A DNA stretch of 64,000 nucleotides, taken from contig NZ_CP092462.1 in assembly GCF_022387135.1 (NCBI RefSeq), forward strand, positions 3,038,001 to 3,102,000, read 5' to 3'. The notes beneath the pieces are model-generated. The model saw nothing but the letters and a program-made list of their open reading frames with translations, was not told where the DNA came from and did no database searches. The stretch comes from Comamonas sp. B21-038. GTDB taxonomy: Bacteria; Pseudomonadota; Gammaproteobacteria; Burkholderiales; Burkholderiaceae_C. Of this stretch, positions 16,843 to 31,085 are shown one piece after another (the stretch's first letter is position 1; each line of letters begins with the position of its first letter). A program made the translations under genes and the position numbers.

Positions 16843-18381
16843 ATGCGTCAAGTTTTACCCGCCGCCTGGCGCGGGCCCTGGATGGTTCTGGCATCCGTTT
16901 GTCTGGCAGCGCTGGTGCTGCCGCTGAGTTTTTCTGGCGGGGCCGTGGCCACGCCTGCGATTGGCCGCGCACTGGGCGGCAGCGCCACCAGCCTGGGCTG
17001 GATCACCAATGCCTTCATGCTGGGCTTTGGCAGCTGCCTGATGGCCGCCGGCGCGCTGGCTGACCAGTGGGGGCGCAAGCGGCTGTTTTTGCTGGGTCTG
17101 TCGACCTTTTGCCTCGCGGGCCTGGGGCTGGTGCTGGCACGCAGCGTGTGGCAGATTGACCTGCTGCGCGCGTTGCAAGGCGTGGCCGCTGCCGCTGCCC
17201 TGGCCGGTGGTACAGCCGCGCTGGCGCAGGAGTTTGCAGCGGCGCAGCGCGCCCAGGCCTTCAGCCTGCTGGGCACCACCTTTGGCACCGGCCTGGCCTT
17301 TGGCCCGCTGCTGACCGGCTGGTTGATGGAGCGCGCCGGCTGGCAGGCCGGTTTTGCACTCTGCACCGGCCTGGGGCTGCTGGCCTTGCTGGTGGGCATC
17401 GCCGCGATGCGCGAGTCGCGCGATCCGCAGGCCCAGGGCCTGGACTGGCCCGGTGCGCTGCTGTTCACCAGCGCGCTGGCCTTGCTGACCTTGACGATGG
17501 TGGAGGCGGCTGCTCGGGGCTGGCACAGCCCGCTTGTCATCGCATTGCTGCTGGCATCCGCTGCCGCGCTGCTGCTCTTCGTCGCCGTGGAGCGGCGGGT
17601 GGCGCGCCCGATGCTGGACCTGAGCCTGTTCCGCTACCCGCGCTTCGTCGGTGTGCAGGTGCTGCCGATCGCCACCTGCTACTGCTATGTGGTGCTGCTG
17701 GTGCTGCTGCCGCTGCAGCTGATCGGCATTGGCGGCTACAGCGAGGTGGCGGCCGGCTGGTGGATGCTGGCGCTGTCCGCGCCGATGCTGGTGGTACCAC
17801 TGGCCGCAGCCTGGCTGACGCGCTGGTTCGGCCCCGGTCCCATTTCGGCAGCGGGCCTGCTGCTCGCCGCCGTCGGCCTGCTGTGGCTGGCGCAGATTCC
17901 CGTGGAGGCCGGTGGCATGGCGCGTGTGCTGCCGCTGTTGCTGATCGGCAGCGGCGCGGGCCTGCCCTGGGGCCTGATGGATGGGCTGTCGGTCAGCATG
18001 GTGCCCAAGGAGCGCGCGGGCATGGCCACCGGTATTTTCAGCACCGTGCGGGTGGCCGGTGAAGGCATTGCGCTGGCAATGGTGACCGCGCTGCTGGCCG
18101 GCTTTATCACCCCGCACCTGCCGGCATCTCTGGAGGTGGCCAGCCTGCAGACTGCCGCCCAGCAACTGGCGATGGGCGAGCTGCGCCAGGCGCTGGCCTT
18201 GCTGCCCGCCCAGCACTATGCGGCAGCTGCGCCTGGCTTGCAAAAGGCCTATGGCCAGGCCTTTGCACAGCTGCTGCAGGTGCTGGCGGCGATAGCCACG
18301 GTCTCGGCCCTGGTGGTGCTGGCCCTGCTGCGCCCTGCCCGTGGCGATGCACTGCTAGCAGCCGCTGCCACCCCTCAGTAG
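16843..18381 (+). CDS. MFS transporter, DHA2 (14-helix) drug/compound exporter type
   Basis: A 512-residue inner-membrane carrier. The order of hydrophobic segments is that of 14-TM DHA2 exporters. Motif A is present as GALADQWGRKRLFLLGLSTF, and the motif C-like GTTFGTGLAFGPLLTGWLME follows. SMVPKERAGMATGIFSTVR is the second-half counterpart. CAGGAG is placed 6 bases before the ATG at 16843. It probably expels a toxic organic compound under control of the divergent LysR gene. The last 7 bases overlap the convergent alkA gene. Confidence 0.87.
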   Translation: MRQVLPAAWRGPWMVLASVCLAALVLPLSFSGGAVATPAIGRALGGSATSLGWITNAFMLGFGSCLMAAGALADQWGRKRLFLLGLSTFCLAGLGLVLARSVWQIDLLRALQGVAAAAALAGGTAALAQEFAAAQRAQAFSLLGTTFGTGLAFGPLLTGWLMERAGWQAGFALCTGLGLLALLVGIAAMRESRDPQAQGLDWPGALLFTSALALLTLTMVEAAARGWHSPLVIALLLASAAALLLFVAVERRVARPMLDLSLFRYPRFVGVQVLPIATCYCYVVLLVLLPLQLIGIGGYSEVAAGWWMLALSAPMLVVPLAAAWLTRWFGPGPISAAGLLLAAVGLLWLAQIPVEAGGMARVLPLLLIGSGAGLPWGLMDGLSVSMVPKERAGMATGIFSTVRVAGEGIALAMVTALLAGFITPHLPASLEVASLQTAAQQLAMGELRQALALLPAQHYAAAAPGLQKAYGQAFAQLLQVLAAIATVSALVVLALLRPARGDALLAAAATPQ

Positions 18382-19304
18382 CTTTTGGCCGACAGGCTGG
18401 CCCAGAGATGGGCCGCCACCAGCGCCCGCCAGGGCGCGAACGCACCCAGCCACTGCTCGGCCTCGCGCTGCGAGACGCTGGGCACATCCAGCAAACGGGC
18501 CAGCGCATTGCGCACCGCCACATCGCCATGCAGGCTGCCGTCCAGCCAGCCAAAGCCGCGCAGCAGTGCGTAGTGCACCGTCCAGGGGCCAATGCCCTTG
18601 ATGGCCAGCAGCGCATCCTCAATCGCCTGGGCGTCTTGCGCCTGCAAGGGCTGCGTGGCCCAGGCATCGAGCGGCAGGCTGCCGTCCAGCACGGCAGCGC
18701 AAACGCGCTCCAGCGTCGCGATCTTGCTGACCGAAAAGCCTGCGGCGCGCAGTTGCTCGGGCGTCAATGCCGCCAACGCAGCGGCATCAGGGTGGCAGAG
18801 CATGCCGCTGCTGTGCTGCAGCGCCGTGGCCGCAATCAGCCGCCGGCGCAGTGCAATGGCTGCCGCCACGCTGATCTGCTGGCCGGTGATCGCCCATACC
18901 AGGGCCTCGAACGGGCTGCTGCTGGCGGGCACACGCAGACCCATCTGGCTCAGCAGCAACGGGCCCAGCACCGGGTGCTTGCCATGCTGCAGCGCCAGCT
19001 GGTCCGCCCCCTCGCCCAGACCCAGCATGCGCGCCACCATCGCATCCAGTGCGGCTGGGCCGTCTCCGGTAGCGCCGGTGTCGGCCGGCCCATCGACCGC
19101 CAAGCTGGCAACGGCCTGGGTGGCGCCCTCCACCAGCTCCAGCTCCAGCAGCGCAGGCCGGCCTTGCCAGGTCAAGCCCTTGCTGACCCGCAGCCCCTCG
19201 ACCTTCTCGGAAGCTTGCAGGGCATCCCGGGCATGCAGGGCCAGCATGTCCTGCGGGCGGTAGTTGGCAGGCAGGGCGACTTGGGTGCTCAGGACCAGGG
19301 GCAT
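18375..19304 (-). CDS. alkA: DNA-3-methyladenine glycosylase II (AlkA type)
   Basis: Removes alkylated bases such as 3-methyladenine from DNA as the first step of base-excision repair. The 309-residue product has an AlkA-type N-terminal domain and a helix-hairpin-helix GPD core: SPFEALVWAITGQQISVAAA, then LLAIKGIGPWTVHYALLRGF with the hairpin Gly residues, and the downstream catalytic Asp in GDVAVRNAL. It lies 94 bp downstream of the 2OG-Fe oxygenase and ada on the same strand, so it probably belongs to the Ada-controlled adaptive response. Confidence 0.9.
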   Translation of the reverse strand: MPLVLSTQVALPANYRPQDMLALHARDALQASEKVEGLRVSKGLTWQGRPALLELELVEGATQAVASLAVDGPADTGATGDGPAALDAMVARMLGLGEGADQLALQHGKHPVLGPLLLSQMGLRVPASSSPFEALVWAITGQQISVAAAIALRRRLIAATALQHSSGMLCHPDAAALAALTPEQLRAAGFSVSKIATLERVCAAVLDGSLPLDAWATQPLQAQDAQAIEDALLAIKGIGPWTVHYALLRGFGWLDGSLHGDVAVRNALARLLDVPSVSQREAEQWLGAFAPWRALVAAHLWASLSAKSY

Positions 19305-19398
19305 GGGAGGGCGTGCGGAAGGCGGCGGCGGGCGCGGTTCCCCACTATAGGGGATGGAGGGCGGGCGATGCAGTCACAGCTGTTTCCATGCGCTACGG

Positions 19399-20212
19399 CT
19401 ATTCCGCGTCGTGGAACACGATGCCCAGCGTGTGGCGCTGCCCGCGCAGCACTGTGGACACCCCGTGCCGGTGCTGCACCCGGTAGCTGCCGCGCGTGCC
19501 CTGCACCGGCCGCTCGCGCACCGCGATGATGGCCGCATCGCCACGCTGCAGCGGCAGCACCTGCGCGCGCGACTGCATGCGCGGGCGTTGCTCGGTCAGC
19601 ACCAGCTCGCCACCGTCAAAATCCTCGCCTGGCTGCGACAGCAGCACGATCACCTGCAGCGGAAACACCAGCGCGCCATACAGGTCCTGGTGCAGGCAGT
19701 TGTAATCCTCGGCGCCATAACGCAGCAGCAGCGGTGTGGGCCGACATTGGCCCGCTGCATGGCACTGGGCGAGCAAGGCCGCATGCTGCGCAGGCCAGGG
19801 CGGTGTGGCCGATGCGAGCTGCTGGCGCCAGTGCTCCGCCACGGGCTGCAGCCGCGCGTAGAGCGCCGTGCGCAAGGCCTGCAGCAGCGCTGGCAGCGGG
19901 TAGGCAAAGTACTGGTACTCACCTCTGCCAAAGGCATGGCGCTGCATCTGGATGCGGCTGCGAAAATGCGCCGCCTCGTCGTACATCGCGGCCATCTGCT
20001 GGCACTGCGCCGCATCCAGCAAACCCGGCAGCAGGCCCCAGCCTTGGCGGTCCAACTGGCGGCCCACCGCAGTCCAGTCATAGCGCTGCAGGACAGCCTC
20101 GGCCAGTACATCTGCGCCATCGGCACCGGCTGGTGCCGAGCCGGCCTGCAACAGCGGCGCAGGCCCCGCTTCATCCAGCGGCAACGCGGCCTGCGCGGCA
20201 CAGGCCAGGCGC

Positions 20213-20220
<8 letters not shown>
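19399..20220 (-). CDS. 2-oxoglutarate/Fe(II) dioxygenase of the ada operon
   Basis: A 273-residue putative oxygenase. The C-terminal half carries the double-stranded beta-helix fold: HQDLYGALVFPLQVIVLLSQ supplies the HxD iron pair, HRHGVSTVLRGQRHTLGIVF supplies the distal His, and the following Arg would bind 2-oxoglutarate. It is of the prolyl-hydroxylase-like subgroup, not a standard AlkB sequence. Its ATG overlaps the ada stop (shared ATGGTTAA), so the two are translationally coupled, and alkA follows. The context suggests oxidative repair of alkylated nucleic acid or protein; the substrate is unknown. Confidence 0.8.
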
Positions 20221-21382
<1,162 letters not shown>

Positions 21383-21447
21383 GCGGATCACCTCAGTACA
21401 ATCGATGCAGCCACTTTAGGCCTTGCGGCCCCGTTGCGCAGTGCCAT

Positions 21448-21462
21448 TCTTGCGCTGCAATT
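21448..21462 (-). promoter_or_regulatory. Ada-box-like site upstream of ada
   Basis: On the minus strand the sequence is AATTGCAGCGCAAGA, i.e. AATT-N3-GCGCAAGA. This matches the E. coli ada-promoter element as I remember it, including the spacing between AATT and GCGCAA. It lies 66-80 bases upstream of the ada start codon, a position suitable for an activator site. Confidence 0.65.
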
Positions 21463-21489
21463 GAAGCCGCTTCCACTGCCCCACACACC

Positions 21490-22350
21490 ATGCGAGACAC
21501 CAACAGCAAGCCCGAATCCATTGTGCATGAAGAGCGCGCCCAGCTCGATTTCAGCAAAGACATGAGCTATGGCGACTACCTGCACCTGGACGAGATCCTG
21601 AACGCCCAGCACCCGCTGTCGCCCGCGCACGACGAGATGCTGTTCATCGTGCAGCACCAGACCAGCGAGCTGTGGATGAAGCTGATGCTGCACGAGCTGC
21701 GCGCGGCCATGCAGGCGATTGCCAACCCCGAGGCCAACACCAAGCCCGAGGCCTTCAAGATGCTCGCGCGCGTCTCGCGCATCATGGAGCAGCTGGTCAA
21801 TGCCTGGACCGTGCTGTCGACGATGACGCCGCCCGAGTACTCGGCGATGCGGCCCTACCTGGCCAACTCCAGCGGCTTTCAGAGCGCGCAGTACCGCTGC
21901 ATCGAGTTCTCGCTGGGCAACAAGAATGCCGCCATGCTCAAGCCCCATGCCCACCGGGCCGACCTGCTGGCCCAGGTGCAGGCGGCTTACGAATCGCCGT
22001 CGCTGTACGACATTGCGTTGCAGCTGCTGGCCCGCGAAGGCATTGCCGTGCCGGCCGAGGCGCTGCAGCGCGACTGGACCCAGCCCTATGTGGAGAGCGA
22101 AGGCGTCAAACAGGCCTGGATCACCGTCTACCGCGATCCGCACCAGTACTGGGACCTGTACCAGCTCGGCGAGAAGCTGGCCGACATCGAGGATGCCTTC
22201 CGCCTCTGGCGCTTCCGCCACCTGACCACCGTCGAGCGCGTGATCGGCTTCAAGCGCGGCACCGGCGGCACCGGTGGCGTCAGCTACCTCAAGAAAATGC
22301 TCGATGTGGTGCTCTTCCCTGAGATCTGGACCCTGCGCACCAACCTCTAA
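21490..22350 (+). CDS. kynA: Tryptophan 2,3-dioxygenase (KynA)
   Basis: Heme enzyme opening the indole ring of L-tryptophan to N-formylkynurenine, the first step of the pathway completed by KynB and KynU. The 286-residue protein shows the TDO core: [40 protein letters not shown] with the distal His region, [20 protein letters not shown], and [20 protein letters not shown] near the C-terminus, which carries the RGTGGTGG substrate loop. It is located 8.5 kb from kynBU, beyond the alkylation-repair genes, so it has its own promoter in the 107-bp region shared with ada. A GC-rich hairpin (22369-22390) lies after the stop without a T run. Confidence 0.95.
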   Translation: MRDTNSKPESIVHEERAQLDFSKDMSYGDYLHLDEILNAQHPLSPAHDEMLFIVQHQTSELWMKLMLHELRAAMQAIANPEANTKPEAFKMLARVSRIMEQLVNAWTVLSTMTPPEYSAMRPYLANSSGFQSAQYRCIEFSLGNKNAAMLKPHAHRADLLAQVQAAYESPSLYDIALQLLAREGIAVPAEALQRDWTQPYVESEGVKQAWITVYRDPHQYWDLYQLGEKLADIEDAFRLWRFRHLTTVERVIGFKRGTGGTGGVSYLKKMLDVVLFPEIWTLRTNL

Positions 22351-22540
22351 GCACCTGTTCCAAACCACAGCAACCCGCCAAGGGGTTGCTCCAAGTGACA
22401 GCGCGCCGTGCAGAGGGGGCCAGAGTCCTCTATAGTGGCAAGCGCATGTAACAAGCCGCGCCCGCCCCTGCAGGCCGATCGCGCATACACCATGGGCCGG
22501 CCCCCCCTCAGGCCCTGGCTTGTTGCCCGCACTCTCAGCC

Positions 22541-23812
22541 ATGCCGGTCCCACCTACACCCTCCCCCACCGGGCGCCCTGCGGCGCCCTCGTCCACGTTG
22601 CTCTGGGCCATGCTGCTGACCTTGCTGTCGGCCTTCTCGCTGAGCCAGGCCTTCCGCACGGTCACCTCCATCATTGCCGACGGGCTGCGCACCGATTTCG
22701 GGCTGTCTGCCGAGTCGCTGGGCGCGTTTGCCGGGCTGTTTGGCCTGTCGTTCGGGGTGACGCAGCTGTTCATGGGCGTGGGCATGGACCTGTATGGCCT
22801 GCGCAAGACCGTGCTGACGGCCTTTCCGCTGGCGATTGCCGGCTCGCTGATCTCGGCGCTGGCCCCCAGTTACCACGGCCTGATGCTGGGCCAGTTGCTG
22901 ATCGGCATCGGCTGTTCGCCCGCCTTTCTGGCCTGCACCATGTTCATCGCGCGCCATTTCCCCAGCGACCGCTTTGCCTTCATGTCCGGCGTCGGCATGG
23001 GCGTCGGCGGTCTGGGCCTGCTCTTTACCGGCACGCCGCTGGCCTGGCTGGTGCAGCACTATGGCTGGCGCTGGGGCTTTGGCCTGCTGGCGGTGCTCTG
23101 CGCGCTGTCCTGGATCGCCATCTTTGTGCGCGTGCATGAGCCGCACCTGCCCAGCGATGACCTGCCCAAGCCCAGCTGGCTCACAGCCGTCAAGGGGTTT
23201 GGCGGCCTGCTGCTGGTGCCGCACACCTGGGCCATCGCCATCATGGGCATGGTCGGCTACGCCTCATTTCTGACGGTGCGGGGCCTCTGGCTCAGCCCGA
23301 TGCTGATCGACCGCTATGGCTTCTCGCTGGTGGCGACCGGCAATGTGGCCCTGGTCGTCTCGATGATCTCGCTGTTCACGCCGTCGGTCTTTGGCCGGCT
23401 CGATCCGGGCCCAGCCCGCCGCCGGCGCCGCATCATCGCCGGTGCCGCAGTGATGGCCAGTACTTTCTGCGCGCTGGCCTTTGTCCACCATCCCGCAGCC
23501 ACCGTGGCGCTGATCATGTTCATGGGGCTGGCCTCGGGCTACTCGGTGCTGCAGTACGCCGATGTGCGCTCCTCCTACCCCAAGGAAACCACGGGCCGCG
23601 CGCTGTCGGTCTACACGATGGCGATGTTCCTGGGCGTCGCGCTGATGCAGTGGCTCTCGGGCATCGTCGCGTCTTATGCGCAGCGGCATGGCGGCGAGAT
23701 CTACCAGTATGTGATGCTGTTTGTCGCGGGCATGCTGCTGATCGGCTGCCTGGCCTTCCGTTTTCTGCCACAGTCGCCGCTGCTGGCCCCAAAGAGCCCC
23801 GCCAGCCCTTAA
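22541..23812 (+). CDS. MFS transporter (12-helix, metabolite/H+ type)
   Basis: A 423-residue inner-membrane carrier of the major facilitator superfamily. Motif A appears as FMGVGMDLYGLRKTVLTAFP in loop 2-3; segments such as LIGIGCSPAFLACTMFIARHF and MSGVGMGVGGLGLLFTGTPL are typical of MFS nitrate/metabolite carriers. The polar middle loop falls near HEPHLPSDDLPKPSW. The substrate is not predictable. The ATG at 22541 (MPVPPTP) is chosen. It is 190 bp downstream of kynA on the same strand and convergent with a flavin monooxygenase gene 11 bp away. Confidence 0.82.
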   Translation: MPVPPTPSPTGRPAAPSSTLLWAMLLTLLSAFSLSQAFRTVTSIIADGLRTDFGLSAESLGAFAGLFGLSFGVTQLFMGVGMDLYGLRKTVLTAFPLAIAGSLISALAPSYHGLMLGQLLIGIGCSPAFLACTMFIARHFPSDRFAFMSGVGMGVGGLGLLFTGTPLAWLVQHYGWRWGFGLLAVLCALSWIAIFVRVHEPHLPSDDLPKPSWLTAVKGFGGLLLVPHTWAIAIMGMVGYASFLTVRGLWLSPMLIDRYGFSLVATGNVALVVSMISLFTPSVFGRLDPGPARRRRRIIAGAAVMASTFCALAFVHHPAATVALIMFMGLASGYSVLQYADVRSSYPKETTGRALSVYTMAMFLGVALMQWLSGIVASYAQRHGGEIYQYVMLFVAGMLLIGCLAFRFLPQSPLLAPKSPASP

Positions 23813-23823
23813 CCAGCCAAGGG

Positions 23824-25032
23824 CTACAGCACCGAAGCCGAGGACCCATCGCCCCGGTACAGCCAGGGCACATCCATCAGCTTGGCGCCCAGCGCGCGCA
23901 ATGCGGTATCGCGCCCCAATGCGACAAGGCCCCGCGCATGGAAAATCTCGCCATTGCGGATCGCACGCGCCTGCACCCGGGCATTGCGCTGCCAGCGGTT
24001 GAGCGCATAGCGCCGCAGGCGCAGCGGCATCTCCAGGTCGTGCATGGTCAACGCGCGCTGCAGCTCGGCGGCATCTTCAATCGCCATGCCGGCACCCTGG
24101 GCCAGGTAGGGCCGCATCGGGTGGGCGGCGTCGCCCAGCAATGCGACCAGGCCCTGCGCCATCTCATGGGGGCCGGTGACCGGTGCCCGGTCAGCCAGCG
24201 GCCATAGCCGCCAGGCAGCGCCTGCGGCATGCACGGCCTTCACCAGATTGAGCAGCTGGCGGTGGGCACCGGCCAGACAGCGCTGCAGATCGGCGCCATT
24301 GGCGGCATGGTCCCAGTGCTCCAGGTCATCGGGTGCCGGGCCTTCGACAATGAAGACCAGGTTCTGCAGCTCGCCACCGCGCACGGGGTACTGCACCGCA
24401 TGGAAGCGCGGCCCCATCCAGGCAGTGACTACCTCGGTGCGCAAGGCCGCCGGCAGGTCTGCCTGGCGCACCAGTGCCCGGTAAGCCAGGTGGCCGGTCA
24501 CGCGCGGTGGCGCATCATGGAGCAGGCGCAGCCGCGTGCGGCTCCAGATGCCGTCGGCACCCACCAGCGCATCGCCTTCGATCTGCTTGCCCTGCTTGGT
24601 GGTGATGGTGACGACCCGGCCATTGTCCTCATGGTAGTCCACCGCATGGTCCAGGTTGAGGTGCAGATCTGCATGGGGCTGCACCGCATCGAGCAGCAGC
24701 TGGTGCAGATCAGCCCGGTGAACGGTGGCATAGGCTGCGCCATAGCGCGCCACTGCCTGCGCGCCCAGATCCAGCCGGGCCAGCTCCTGCCCACTGATCG
24801 CATTGCGCGAGACCAAGGCCTGCGGAAACGCCGCCACCGCTTGCAGGGGCCGTTGCAGGCCCCAGGCCTGCAGGCGCCGCACCACATTGGGACCCAGCTG
24901 CACGCCGGCACCCACTTCGCTGAACTGCGCAGCGCGCTCAAACATCCGCACCTCGGTGCCCGCGCGGACAGCGGCCAGCGCAGCGGCCATGCCGCCAATG
25001 CCGCCGCCGGCGATCAAAATCTGTTCATGCAT
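23824..25032 (-). CDS. FAD-dependent aromatic monooxygenase (salicylate/3-hydroxybenzoate hydroxylase-like)
   Basis: A 402-residue group-A flavoprotein hydroxylase that would use NAD(P)H and O2 to hydroxylate a phenolic or carboxylated aromatic. Motifs: the FAD Rossmann fingerprint ILIAGGGIGGMAAALAAVRA at residues 5-24, the DG motif DALVGADGIWSRTR, and GDAAHPMRPYLAQGAGMAIE for the FAD ribityl contact. Sequence style resembles 3-hydroxybenzoate 6-hydroxylase and salicylate 1-monooxygenase, but the ring substrate cannot be read from sequence. It stands alone between a convergent MFS gene and a GGDEF-EAL gene. Confidence 0.85.
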   Translation of the reverse strand: MHEQILIAGGGIGGMAAALAAVRAGTEVRMFERAAQFSEVGAGVQLGPNVVRRLQAWGLQRPLQAVAAFPQALVSRNAISGQELARLDLGAQAVARYGAAYATVHRADLHQLLLDAVQPHADLHLNLDHAVDYHEDNGRVVTITTKQGKQIEGDALVGADGIWSRTRLRLLHDAPPRVTGHLAYRALVRQADLPAALRTEVVTAWMGPRFHAVQYPVRGGELQNLVFIVEGPAPDDLEHWDHAANGADLQRCLAGAHRQLLNLVKAVHAAGAAWRLWPLADRAPVTGPHEMAQGLVALLGDAAHPMRPYLAQGAGMAIEDAAELQRALTMHDLEMPLRLRRYALNRWQRNARVQARAIRNGEIFHARGLVALGRDTALRALGAKLMDVPWLYRGDGSSASVL

Positions 25033-25120
25033 ACCGCCATTGTGCCCAGATTGCAGGGGCCGGCTTGTGCGCTAGCGCAACAGCCCAGTGCCTGGCTGCA
25101 GCACCCGGCGATGGTGTGGC

Positions 25121-28018
25121 TCAAGCCGGACGGCAGCTGGGGAAGCTGTGCAGGCGCTCGAACTCGCCAATCGGCACCGGGCGGCCAAAGTGAAAGCCCT
25201 GGAAGCGCTTGCAGCCATTGCTGACGAGGAAATCCACCTGCTCGGAGTTCTCGACGCCTTCGGCCACCACTTCGAGCTCCAGGCTCTGGGCCAGCGCCAG
25301 AATGGTACGCACGATCACCGCGTCGCTGACATCGCTCAGCACATCGCTGACAAAGCTGCGGTCGATCTTCAGCTGGTCCAGCGGCAGGCGCTTGAGATAG
25401 GCCAAAGATGAGTAACCCACGCCAAAGTCATCGAGCGAGAAGCCCACGCCGTGCTCCTTGAGCTGGCGCATGCGGTTCACCGTTTCATTGACGTCGCCGA
25501 GCAGCAGGTTCTCGGTCAGCTCCAGCTTCAGCCGCCGGGCGTTGGCCCCCGTCTGCGCCACGATGCCCAGCACCTCGTCGACAAAACCCTGGTTGTGGAA
25601 CTGCCGGGGACTCACATTGACCGACATCGTCAGCCCCTGTGTGGAGGCACTCGCGGCCCACAGCGCCAGTTGCTGGCAGGCGGTGCGCATCACGAAGTTG
25701 CCGAGCTCGACGATCAGGCCGGTCTGCTCGGCCAGGTCGATGAACTCGATCGGCATGACCAGACCACGCGCCGGGTGGCGCCAGCGCACAAGGGCTTCGG
25801 CGCCCACCAGGCTGCCGCTGCCGTTCATCACCGGCTGGTAGTACACCTGCAGCTCGCCGTCATGGATGGCCTGGCGCAGGTCATTTTCCAGATTGGCACG
25901 CGCATTGACAATGGCCTGCATCTGCGGGTCAAAGAAACGCTGGGTGTTGCGGCCGGCCGACTTGGCCTCGTACATGGCCAGGTCGGCGCGCTTGAGCAAT
26001 TCCTGCACCGTCAGCGATTCATGGTCGCCAAACACGGTCACGCCAATGCTGGGCGTGCTGTGGTGGGACTGGCCATCCAGCGCAAACGGCTGTTTGAAGC
26101 GGGTGATCACATGTTCGACCACAGCGCGCACATGGGCCTCGGCCTGCGCGCGCTCGGCGCCCAGGTTCTCGACCAGCACCACGAACTCGTCGCCACCAAA
26201 GCGCGCGACCACATCGCCGCTGCGCACGCTGGCAATCAGGCGCTTGCCCACCTCGCACAGCAGCCGGTCACCCTTTTGGTGGCCCAGCGAATCGTTGAGG
26301 TCCTTGAAATTGTCCAGATCGATGAACAGCAGCGCTGCATAGGTGCCGCGCTGCTGGCAGGCAATGATGGACCATTCCAGCCGGTCCATCAGCATACGGC
26401 GGTTGGGCAGACCCGTGAGCACGTCGAAGAACTCAAGGCGCTCGATTTCCTTGCGGGCGCGGCTGCGTTCGGCCAGATCGCGCGAAATGCACAGCAGGCC
26501 GGTGACCTCGCCATTGGCAGCCCGGATGGCCGATTTGGTGATTTCGAAACGGCCCTGGTAGCCGTTGTCGGCAAACTGCAGGGTTTCCTCATAGACCACC
26601 GGGGTGTTCGCATTGCGCGCGCGCAGGTCCGTCTCCCAGTCCGATGGCATGCGCGCCTGCAGCCCCAGATCGGACGTGGTGCGGCCAATGATTTGCGCAT
26701 GGGTCAGCCCCACCAGACGCTCGAAAGCCTGGTTGCAGTGCAGAAAGCGCCCATCCGCCCCCTTGAGCACGACCAGGTCGGGGATGGCACTGACCAGTGA
26801 CACCAGCTGCGACTGCTGCTCCTGCACGCGGCCCACCATCAGCTTTTGCATCGACACATCGTGCGACAGCAGCATGAAGGCATGGGCATCGCGGCCTTGC
26901 GGGGCGACCAGAATATCGGTCTGGAAGTGGCGCAGACCCTGGGGCGTTTCAATGCTTTGCTCGAACGCGAGCGATTGGCCTGCGCGCAGGCGCGCAAGCC
27001 AGTCAGGTGCCTGGCCGCGCAGGCTGGGTGCCAGTGCCTCGGTCCAGGGCTGGTCCACCAGGCTGGGCACGCCCAGCCAGTCCAGCTGGGTGCGGTTGGC
27101 ATGCACGATGGCGCCTGTGCCATCGACCCGCACCACGCCAATGGGGGCCTGCTCCAGCCATTCTTCGCCCTGCAGGCGTGCGGGATGGCTGGAAGCCCAG
27201 TCGACCAGGCTATGGCGCAACGACGCCATGATCAGCACCAGTGCCAGCACGGACAGCGCATAGCTCCAGGCCGCCTGCTCCACCAGCAGCGCCCAGCGGG
27301 TGCCGGCGCCCAGCAGCATGGCTATCGCGCCCACAGCCAGCGCTGCGGAGATTCTCAGCACCGTCCAGCGGCCGGACTGCCCCGCAAAATGGCGGCTCTG
27401 CATCGCAACCCAGGCACAGCAGACCAGCATGGCCAGCGGAACGAGGAAGCGGCGCACGCCTTCGAGGTCGACCAGCCCCTGCGCCACCACGGCCGCTCCA
27501 AGCGCCAGTGCCGCCAGCGCCGTCAGCACGGCGCGATGGCTTTGCAGTCGCAGCCAAGGGCTGGCGCCTGGCGCCGTGCCAGGACGGTGGCGCCGCGAAG
27601 ATGAAGACAGTTCTATGGAGACTATCAATAGGCTTATTGATAGAAGAATATTGACTGCCAGCTCCAGCCACAGGGCTGGGAGGCTGCCAGGTTCCGACCA
27701 GCGCAGCGGCAGCGCCAGCACCACCGCAAAGCCGCCCAGCACCACGGCACTGCATACCCACAGCGGGCAGCCCAGGAAGGCACTGGCGGCCGAGCCCTGC
27801 AGCAGCAAGCGCCCGCCCCAGCCCAATGTGGCAAGTGCTGCCAGCAGCAGCAGCACCTGCACCCAGGTCTGCAGCGCCTGGACAAAGCCCACCCCCTGCG
27901 CATCCGTGGCCACCAATCCGGCCAACACCACGCCACCTGCCAGCAGGCACCAGACGATCCGGGTGTGGATCTCATGGATGCGCCGGCCAAGCGACAACGG
28001 TGTGTAAGGGAGGGCCAT
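25121..28018 (-). CDS. Membrane sensor with two PAS domains, GGDEF and EAL (c-di-GMP turnover)
   Basis: A 965-residue inner-membrane signalling protein. Residues ~20-265 hold about eight hydrophobic segments (a membrane sensory module). Two PAS-like regions follow at ~285-395 and ~405-515 (IPDLVVLKGADGRFLHCNQA). The GGDEF domain carries intact GGDEF at 608-612 preceded by an RSGD inhibitory site five residues upstream. The EAL domain is also intact: EALVRW (741-746), ELTEN, LDDFGVGYSSL, KIDRSFV and EGVEN. Both synthesis and hydrolysis of c-di-GMP are therefore possible. It is a single gene 118 bp downstream of acnA in the same direction, but a stem-loop separates them. Confidence 0.93.
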   Translation of the reverse strand: MALPYTPLSLGRRIHEIHTRIVWCLLAGGVVLAGLVATDAQGVGFVQALQTWVQVLLLLAALATLGWGGRLLLQGSAASAFLGCPLWVCSAVVLGGFAVVLALPLRWSEPGSLPALWLELAVNILLSISLLIVSIELSSSSRRHRPGTAPGASPWLRLQSHRAVLTALAALALGAAVVAQGLVDLEGVRRFLVPLAMLVCCAWVAMQSRHFAGQSGRWTVLRISAALAVGAIAMLLGAGTRWALLVEQAAWSYALSVLALVLIMASLRHSLVDWASSHPARLQGEEWLEQAPIGVVRVDGTGAIVHANRTQLDWLGVPSLVDQPWTEALAPSLRGQAPDWLARLRAGQSLAFEQSIETPQGLRHFQTDILVAPQGRDAHAFMLLSHDVSMQKLMVGRVQEQQSQLVSLVSAIPDLVVLKGADGRFLHCNQAFERLVGLTHAQIIGRTTSDLGLQARMPSDWETDLRARNANTPVVYEETLQFADNGYQGRFEITKSAIRAANGEVTGLLCISRDLAERSRARKEIERLEFFDVLTGLPNRRMLMDRLEWSIIACQQRGTYAALLFIDLDNFKDLNDSLGHQKGDRLLCEVGKRLIASVRSGDVVARFGGDEFVVLVENLGAERAQAEAHVRAVVEHVITRFKQPFALDGQSHHSTPSIGVTVFGDHESLTVQELLKRADLAMYEAKSAGRNTQRFFDPQMQAIVNARANLENDLRQAIHDGELQVYYQPVMNGSGSLVGAEALVRWRHPARGLVMPIEFIDLAEQTGLIVELGNFVMRTACQQLALWAASASTQGLTMSVNVSPRQFHNQGFVDEVLGIVAQTGANARRLKLELTENLLLGDVNETVNRMRQLKEHGVGFSLDDFGVGYSSLAYLKRLPLDQLKIDRSFVSDVLSDVSDAVIVRTILALAQSLELEVVAEGVENSEQVDFLVSNGCKRFQGFHFGRPVPIGEFERLHSFPSCRPA

Positions 28019-28085
28019 ATGGGGCTAAATGTAATAAAAAGTAAACCAACGTCCATCTATTTGACCAGTAACGGTCAACAAATGC

Positions 28086-28115
28086 AAACGGGCCTCGTAT
28101 CAACAAGGCCCGTTT
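28086..28115 (-). terminator. Stem-loop downstream of acnA
   Basis: Perfect 10-bp stem AAACGGGCCT / AGGCCCGTTT with a 10-nt loop, 22 bp after the acnA stop. The T run after it is weak on either strand, so it may be a terminator or an mRNA 3'-end stabiliser. Confidence 0.6.
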
Positions 28116-28136
28116 CGGTCGCATGTAGGTCAACTC

Positions 28137-31061
<2,925 letters not shown>

Positions 31062-31085
31062 CGTGGCTCCTGATTGGCGGGGTAT

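Noticed and set aside
22369..22390. Terminator after kynA
   Set aside because: The 8-bp stem AGCAACCC / GGGTTGCT is real but no T run follows, so it is mentioned only in the kynA entry.
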